Assembly: GCA_013202185.1 (NCBI GenBank)
Contig: JABMSA010000338.1
Coordinates: forward strand, 1 to 6,437
Direction of reading: 5' to 3'
DNA length: 6,437 nt
Origin: Planctomycetota bacterium
GTDB taxonomy: Bacteria > Planctomycetota > PUPC01 > JABMSA01
Positions within the stretch are counted from its first letter, which is position 1, and every line of letters begins with the position of its first letter. A program made the position numbers and the translations under genes. The notes under the pieces were generated by a model. It saw only the letters and a program-made list of their open reading frames with translations, searched no databases and was not told the origin of the DNA. Positions 1 through 6,437 of the stretch are shown piece by piece.

Positions 1-257
1 GCGTGGCCGGGGCAGTCGACGTGGGCGTAGTGCCGGTTTTCGGTTTCGTATTCGACGTGGGCGGTGTTGATGGTTACGCCGCGTGCTTTTTCTTCGGGGG
101 CGTTGTCGATCGAGTCGAACGATCGCATGGCGCAAAAGCCTTTCGACGCGAGGGCTTGTGTTATGGCGGCGGTGAGGGTGGTCTTGCCGTGGTCGACGTG
201 TCCGATCGTGCCGATGTTCACGTGCGGCTTGGTCCGCTTGAATATATCCTTTGCCAT
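1..257 (-). CDS. tuf: Translation elongation factor Tu, N-terminal fragment, cut by the window edge
   Basis: GTPase that carries aminoacyl-tRNA to the ribosomal A site. 85 complete codons plus two bases are present. The N terminus MAKDIFKRTKPHVNIGTIGH is typical. The P-loop is GHVDHGKT (residues 19-26), the switch I region has EEKARGVTINTAHVEYET (55-72), and the G3 motif DCPGH (81-85) ends at the edge. The start is fixed by a strong TAAGGAGG site and by alignment to the family. Its position directly after fusA is the usual end of the str operon, and it has its own promoter. The segment RSFDSIDNAPEEKARGVTIN (45-64) resembles EF-Tu of Bacteroidota and some PVC bacteria as I remember them. No defect is seen in the part present. 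Confidence 0.97.
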   Translation of the reverse strand, partial: MAKDIFKRTKPHVNIGTIGHVDHGKTTLTAAITQALASKGFCAMRSFDSIDNAPEEKARGVTINTAHVEYETENRHYAHVDCPGH

Positions 258-262
258 CTGAA

Positions 263-303
263 AGCCTCCTTAAGGCTCAATAAGCCCGCATTCCGCAGCG
301 GGC
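263..303 (-). promoter_or_regulatory. Structured tuf 5' leader with overlapping hairpins around the ribosome binding site
   Basis: The transcript can form a six-bp GC stem GCCCGC/GCGGGC with an 8-nt loop (303-284), followed by UUAUUG. It can then form AGCCU/AGGCU (277-273 with 267-263, loop UAAGG), which places half of the Shine-Dalgarno in a stem and half in the loop. The middle segment AGCCU can instead pair with GGGCU at 287-283 (loop UAUUG), which would break the first stem and free the ribosome binding site. The base pairing is read directly from the sequence; any regulatory role is inference. Confidence 0.45.
265..272 (-). promoter_or_regulatory. Ribosome binding site of tuf
   Basis: The transcript reads TAAGGAGG seven nucleotides before the ATG at 257, an essentially full match to the anti-Shine-Dalgarno sequence. 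It is the strongest site in the window and fits a very highly expressed gene. It is partly enclosed in a short hairpin (see the leader entry). Confidence 0.9.
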
Positions 304-351
304 GTTCGCTGGTATGTCATCAGCTTCCGGGTGAGAAGCAGAGAATTCTAT

Positions 352-379
352 ATTGTAACAGAAAACCCTTAAAAGTCAA
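352..379 (-). promoter_or_regulatory. Sigma70-type promoter for tuf
   Basis: On the minus strand TTGACT (379-374) is followed after 16 bp by TACAAT (357-352). A TG one base ahead of the -10 makes an extended -10 element (TGTTACAAT). The -35 has one mismatch to TTGACA and the -10 one mismatch to TATAAT. Moderately AT-rich sequence (GTAAATTTC) lies just upstream. Transcription would begin near 345-347, giving a leader of about 88 nt to the tuf ATG. No terminator is seen between the fusA stop and this promoter, so tuf is probably fed both by read-through and by this promoter. Confidence 0.8.
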
Positions 380-433
380 GTGAAATTTACGTCTGAAACC
401 GCTTATCAGTTCACTGTTTTCTTTGCGATGTGC

Positions 434-2494
434 CTATCCGATAATGGCTTTTGCCATCTGTGCCGGAACTTCGGTGTAGTCGAATGGCTCCATGGTGTAT
501 GTGGCCCTGCCCTGGCTGAGCGATCTTATGGTTGTGGCGTAGCCGAAAAGCTCGGAGAGGGGTGCTGTGGCCCGGACCACGCAGACGCCTGATCGGAGGC
601 CCATTTCGCCTATTTCGGCCCGCCTTGCGTTGAGGTCGCTGATGATGTCGCCGACGTTCGTTTCGGGCACGAGTACTTCGAGGCGCATGATCGGCTCGAG
701 GAGTTTGGCGCCGGCTTTGTCGATGCCTTGGCGGAATGCCTTGACTGCGGCGGCGGTGAATGCAATGTCGGACGAGTCGACCTCGTGGAAGGATCCGCCT
801 GCGAGCGTTACTTTGATGTTGACCATCTGGTATCCGGCTGCCCATCCCGATTCTGCTGCGCTTCTGACGCCTTCTTCAACTGCGCCGACGTATTCCCTGG
901 GCACCTGGTCGGGGCCGGCCTCGCACTGAAACTCGACGCCGCTGATGCAGTTGTGGGGTTCTATCCTGAGTTTTACGAGTGCGTATTGGCCGCGTGTGCC
1001 TGCCTGCAGGATGTGTTCGGCTTGTGCGGTAACGGCCGCGCGGATGGTTTCGCGGTAGGCCACGCGCGGCTTGCCTACGTTGGCGTCTACGCCGTAGTCT
1101 TCGAGCATTCGATGCTTGAGCACGTCGAGGTGAAGCTCTCCCATTCCGCTGATTATTGTCTGGCCGGTCTCCTGGTCTGTTTTCTGTGTGAAGGTTGGGT
1201 CTTCTTTTGCGAGTCGGGCGAGGGCTTCGGCGAGTTTGTCTTTGTCGGCGAATGTCTTTGGCTCGATGGCCATGGAGATGACCGTCTGCGGAAATTCCAT
1301 GCTCTCGAGGACGATGGGCTTGGCTCTGGCGCAGAGGGTGTCGCCGGTGGTGGTGAATCTCATTCCGGATATTGCAACGATGTCGCCGGCGGCGGCCGAG
1401 TCGATCTTGGCGCGCGCGTCGGCGTGCATTCGCCAGAGGCCGCCGATTCTCTCTTTTTTGTCTTTGGTTGCGTTGTTTACCTGGTCGCCTGTCTTGAGGC
1501 TTCCGGAGTATATTCGTGCGAATATGAGGTCGCCGAATTTTTCGGCGGCGAGCTTGAATGCGAGTGCGGAGAGTGGGCCGGCGGTGTCGCTGCTGCGCTC
1601 TTCGACGGCTTGTGTTTTCGGATGCTTGCCCTGCACGGGTTTTGTGTCGAGTGGCGAGGGGAGGTATTCGCAGATGGCGTCGAGGAGGTTTTGCACGCCT
1701 TTGTTTCGGAGCGATGATCCTGCGAGCACGGGGCATATTTTGCCGGCGATGGTTGCTTCGCGCAGGGCTTTTTTGAGGTGGTCGTTGGTGATCTCATTTT
1801 CCCGGAGGTACTTGTCGGCCATCCAGTCGATTTCTTCGGCCAGTGTTTCGATGAGGTGCTCGCGGAGTACTTCGGCCTCGGTTTTGCATTCGTCGGGGAT
1901 GTTGATTTCCTTGACGATTGAGCCCAACGGATCCTGGTCGTAGGTGTTGGCCTTCATCGAGATTATGTTGACTATGCCCCTGAAGGATGATTCTTTGCCG
2001 ATGGGAAAGTTGATGGGCACTGCAACGGCCCCGAGGCGTTTTTCCATCGAGCTTACGGCTTCGGAGAAGTTTGCGCCCAGCCTGTCCATCTTGTTGATGT
2101 AGGCGATGCGCGGCACGTTGTAGCGGTCGGCCTGCCGCCAGACGGTTTCGGACTGTGCTTCGACGCCGTTGACTGCGTCGAACACGACGACTCCTCCGTC
2201 GAGCACTCGGAGGGAGCGCTCGACTTCTGCGGTGAAGTCGACGTGGCCGGGTGTGTCGATGATGTTTATTTCGATTCCCTTCCAGTAGGTTGTTGTTGCG
2301 GCGGCGGTGATGGTGATGCCGCGCCTGCGTTCTTCCTCCATCCAGTCCATGGTTGCTGTGCCTTCATCGACTTCGCCGATGCGATGTTCTTTGCCGCTGT
2401 AGTAGAGTATGCGCTCGGTGGTTGTTGTTTTGCCGGCGTCGATGTGGGCCATTATGCCGATATTGCGTTTGCTTGCGAGCTGTGTTGCTTTCAT
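434..2494 (-). CDS. fusA: Translation elongation factor G
   Basis: Ribosomal translocase GTPase, 686 residues from the chosen ATG (704 in E. coli). G domain: P-loop AHIDAGKT (16-23), switch I RGITITAAATTTYW (58-71), DTPGHVDF (80-87), NKMD (134-137) and GSSLRNKGVQ (259-268). Domain II starts near 308; domain III has EPKTFADKDKLAEALARLAK (411-430) and ISGMGELHLDVLKHRM (448-463). Domain IV runs from ANVGKPRVAYRETI (471-484), with the tip loop GGSFHEVDSSD (566-576) whose His570 corresponds to E. coli His583. Domain V ends PLSELFGYATTIRSLSQGRATYTMEP (645-670). All GTPase and translocation motifs are intact, so it should be active. The ATG at 2494 was chosen because homologues start about ten residues before RNIGIMAHID; no Shine-Dalgarno precedes it, and the frame stays open upstream, with another ATG at 2662. 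In domain IV the usual GGVIP stretch reads GPDQVP. It is class EF-G I-like by switch and tip sequences; the subfamily call is from memory. Confidence 0.96.
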   Translation of the reverse strand: MKATQLASKRNIGIMAHIDAGKTTTTERILYYSGKEHRIGEVDEGTATMDWMEEERRRGITITAAATTTYWKGIEINIIDTPGHVDFTAEVERSLRVLDGGVVVFDAVNGVEAQSETVWRQADRYNVPRIAYINKMDRLGANFSEAVSSMEKRLGAVAVPINFPIGKESSFRGIVNIISMKANTYDQDPLGSIVKEINIPDECKTEAEVLREHLIETLAEEIDWMADKYLRENEITNDHLKKALREATIAGKICPVLAGSSLRNKGVQNLLDAICEYLPSPLDTKPVQGKHPKTQAVEERSSDTAGPLSALAFKLAAEKFGDLIFARIYSGSLKTGDQVNNATKDKKERIGGLWRMHADARAKIDSAAAGDIVAISGMRFTTTGDTLCARAKPIVLESMEFPQTVISMAIEPKTFADKDKLAEALARLAKEDPTFTQKTDQETGQTIISGMGELHLDVLKHRMLEDYGVDANVGKPRVAYRETIRAAVTAQAEHILQAGTRGQYALVKLRIEPHNCISGVEFQCEAGPDQVPREYVGAVEEGVRSAAESGWAAGYQMVNIKVTLAGGSFHEVDSSDIAFTAAAVKAFRQGIDKAGAKLLEPIMRLEVLVPETNVGDIISDLNARRAEIGEMGLRSGVCVVRATAPLSELFGYATTIRSLSQGRATYTMEPFDYTEVPAQMAKAIIG

Positions 2495-2693
2495 GTGCCG
2501 TTGGGCTGCGGGGCCTGTTTGTGCCGGGGGCGTTTCTGCCGCCGGGCGACGCGGTTTTTTTTGCAGGCGTACGCGGCAATGTTTTGCCGGTTGGGCCTTT
2601 GTGTTGCCTTTGCTGAATGCCTCGGGGCGCGGGCGGCGGGGCCGTTGCCCTGAAAAGATCATGCGGTGGAGCGTCTTTGGCGGGAAGGGTAGG
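2495..2693 (-). other. Long U-poor, C-rich spacer between rpsG and fusA; fusA leader or possible EF-G N-terminal extension
   Basis: 199 nt separate the rpsG stop from the assigned fusA ATG, whereas the same gap in E. coli is a few tens of nucleotides. From the in-frame ATG at 2662 to the fusA start, my hand count of the 168-nt transcript gives about 67 C, 46 A, 42 G and only 13 U. No Shine-Dalgarno motif and no sigma70-like promoter is visible. The whole stretch is open in the fusA frame, and translation from 2662 would add 56 mostly basic, Pro/Arg/Gln-rich residues to EF-G. It holds a small perfect hairpin (CGGCAA-AACA-TTGCCG on the transcript, 2589-2574) and a run of eight A (2562-2555). 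It may be an untranslated leader, an unusual EF-G extension, or spacer with no function. I could not decide. Confidence 0.6.
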
Positions 2694-3167
2694 CTATCGG
2701 GAGAGATGGGCAAACGCCCTGCCTGCCTCTGCCATTCGGTGCACGTTTTCTCGCTGTGTGATCGCGGTGCCTTCTTTCCGTATGGCATCGCTGAGTTCAT
2801 CGGCGAGGCGCTGGTACATTGGCCTTCCCTTGCGCTTGCGGGCCGCTTCGAGAACCCATCGCATCGCGAGCGCCAGTTGCCTCTTGGTGCGCACCTGCAT
2901 CGGCACCTGATAGGTGGTGCCTCCCACGCGCTTTGATCGGACCTCGACGAGCGGCTTGACGTTTTCTATTGCCGTTTCGAAGGCCTCGAGGGATTCCATG
3001 TCGGGAAAACGCTCCGCAACAACGTCCATGGCATCGTAGAAGATTTTCTGCGCGCGGGTCTTCTTGCCGCGGTGCATGAGGTTGTTGATGAACTTCGAGG
3101 CAAGCATGCTCTTGAGCTTGGGATCCGGCTTGAGGAATCGCTCGGTGGATTCAAATTTTTTTGCCAT
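2694..3167 (-). CDS. rpsG: 30S ribosomal protein S7
   Basis: Complete protein of 157 residues, a normal length for bacterial S7. S7 nucleates assembly of the 30S head by binding the 3' major domain of 16S rRNA, and lies near the E site. Visible family features are a basic N-terminal arm (MAKKFESTERFLKPDPKLKS), the first helices with KFINNLMHRGKKTRAQ (25-40), the beta-hairpin region EVRSKRVGGTTYQVPMQVRT (75-94), the helix LAMRWVLEAARKR (100-112), and the C-terminal signature LADELSDAIRKEGTAITQRE (121-140) followed by NVHRMAEAGRAFAH. The protein ends LSR. The start is set by a strong AAAGGAG site. Codons 2-4 hold a run of seven A. In E. coli S7 represses translation of its own operon through the rpsL-rpsG junction; at 30 nt that junction is too short here for the long E. 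coli structure, so the same control is not evident. Confidence 0.98.
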   Translation of the reverse strand: MAKKFESTERFLKPDPKLKSMLASKFINNLMHRGKKTRAQKIFYDAMDVVAERFPDMESLEAFETAIENVKPLVEVRSKRVGGTTYQVPMQVRTKRQLALAMRWVLEAARKRKGRPMYQRLADELSDAIRKEGTAITQRENVHRMAEAGRAFAHLSR

Positions 3168-3176
3168 CTACGACGG

Positions 3177-3183
3177 CTCCTTT
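3177..3183 (-). promoter_or_regulatory. Ribosome binding site of rpsG
   Basis: The transcript reads AAAGGAG nine nucleotides before the ATG at 3167. Motif and spacing are near ideal and fix the rpsG start. It lies within the 30-nt rpsL-rpsG gap. Confidence 0.85.
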
Positions 3184-3197
3184 ATGAACTGGGCCTG

Positions 3198-3566
3198 CTA
3201 TGACATTTTTGTTCCGTACTTGGAGCGCCCCTGTTTTCGGCCTTCGACGCCGCCTACGTCGTATACGCCCCTGACGATGTGATAGCGCACGCCGGGCAGG
3301 TCGCGCACTCTGCCCCCGCGAACGAGCACGATGGAGTGTTCTTGCACGTTGTGCGTTTCGCCGGGTATGTAGGCGGTTATTTCTCTGCCGTTGGTGAGGC
3401 GCACTCGGGCAACTTTTCGCAATGCGGAGTTGGGCTTCTTGGGCGTTCGGGTGGTTTGCATCAGGCACACACCCTTGCGCTGCGGGCATCGCTCGAGGTC
3501 GGGGCGTTTGCTTTTCTTGGGCTTTACCTTGCGTCCTTTTCTCAAGAGCTGGTTGATCGTGGGCAT
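3198..3566 (-). CDS. rpsL: 30S ribosomal protein S12
   Basis: Complete protein of 122 residues (124 in E. coli), starting MPTINQLLRKGRK and ending in TAG. S12 sits at the interface side of the 30S decoding centre and monitors codon-anticodon pairing. The universal core is intact: CPQRKGVC (residues 27-34), TTRTPKKPNSALRKVARVRL (38-57), GGRVRDLPGVRYHIVRG (84-100) and RSKYG near the end. The start aligns with other S12 proteins without gaps, so residue numbers match E. coli counting the initiator Met. Lys43, a major streptomycin-resistance position, is conserved. Position 88, normally lysine in E. coli and Mycobacterium, is arginine (codon CGC, 3305-3303). Asp89, the residue methylthiolated by RimO in E. 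coli, is present. Downstream rpsG starts after 30 nt, which fits tight translational coupling within one operon. Confidence 0.98.
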   Translation of the reverse strand: MPTINQLLRKGRKVKPKKSKRPDLERCPQRKGVCLMQTTRTPKKPNSALRKVARVRLTNGREITAYIPGETHNVQEHSIVLVRGGRVRDLPGVRYHIVRGVYDVGGVEGRKQGRSKYGTKMS

Positions 3567-3578
3567 CTGTGTTGGCTT

Positions 3579-3583
3579 CTCCT
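3579..3583 (-). promoter_or_regulatory. Ribosome binding site of rpsL
   Basis: The transcript reads AGGAG twelve nucleotides before the ATG at 3566. The spacing is somewhat long but acceptable, and it supports this start. The 63-nt rpoC-rpsL gap holds no recognisable promoter and no hairpin followed by a U tract, so rpsL is probably read through from rpoC. Confidence 0.7.
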
Positions 3584-3629
3584 ATCCTGAATGATGCCGG
3601 CGGCGGCAAGTGGGCGGGCCTCCGGTTCT

Positions 3630-6437
<2,808 letters not shown>

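Noticed and set aside
284..303. Intrinsic terminator upstream of tuf
   Set aside because: The GC stem is only six bp and is followed by UUAUUG, not a true U tract, and it lies just ahead of the tuf ribosome binding site. A weak attenuator cannot be excluded, but a terminator is not supported.
380..433. Terminator after fusA
   Set aside because: The best hairpin (CTGA/TCAG with a 9-nt loop) has only four pairs and no U tract.
728..1717. Plus-strand open frame of about 329 codons opposite fusA
   Set aside because: Antisense to the conserved EF-G sequence, no ribosome binding site, and no recognisable domain.
2663..2800. Extension of fusA to an ATG at 2800 inside rpsG
   Set aside because: It would overlap about 100 bases of the rpsG coding sequence in another frame without any ribosome binding site. 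Only the ATG at 2662 or 2494 is plausible.

Overview
The window is one co-oriented block on the minus strand and reads, in transcription order: the 3' two thirds of rpoC (RNA polymerase beta'), rpsL (ribosomal protein S12), rpsG (S7), fusA (elongation factor G) and the first 85 codons of tuf (elongation factor Tu). This is the classic rpoC-str cluster of bacterial transcription and translation genes. Both end genes are cut by the window edge. No mobile element, CRISPR array, tRNA or rRNA gene was found, and I see no plus-strand gene.

Layout on the minus strand: rpoC 6437 to 3630 (enters already open), 63-nt gap, rpsL 3566 to 3198, 30-nt gap, rpsG 3167 to 2694, 199-nt gap, fusA 2494 to 434, 176-nt gap, tuf from 257 off the edge. 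rpsL, rpsG and tuf have visible Shine-Dalgarno sequences; fusA does not. The 199-nt rpsG-fusA gap is long for this operon, very poor in U and rich in C, and stays open in the fusA frame, so the EF-G start is not certain. The fusA-tuf gap holds the one convincing promoter of the window (TTGACT, 16 bp, extended -10 TGTTACAAT). It is followed by an approximately 88-nt leader whose hairpins overlap the tuf ribosome binding site.

The gene products act together: RpoC makes the transcripts, S12 and S7 form the decoding centre and head of the 30S subunit, EF-Tu delivers aminoacyl-tRNA and EF-G translocates. The first four genes look like a read-through unit, with tuf given an extra promoter as expected for the most abundant of these proteins.

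Organism: a GC-rich bacterium. The RpoC carries an SI3-type insertion in the trigger loop (as in Escherichia coli), and the general look of RpoC and S7 resembles Planctomycetota or PVC/FCB-group bacteria, while the start of EF-Tu has a stretch I associate with Bacteroidota. This placement is from memory of sequence style and is only a moderate to weak inference. Overall this is a conserved housekeeping region. The points worth a second look are the fusA leader or N-terminal extension, the tuf leader, and an arginine at the streptomycin-related position 88 of S12.
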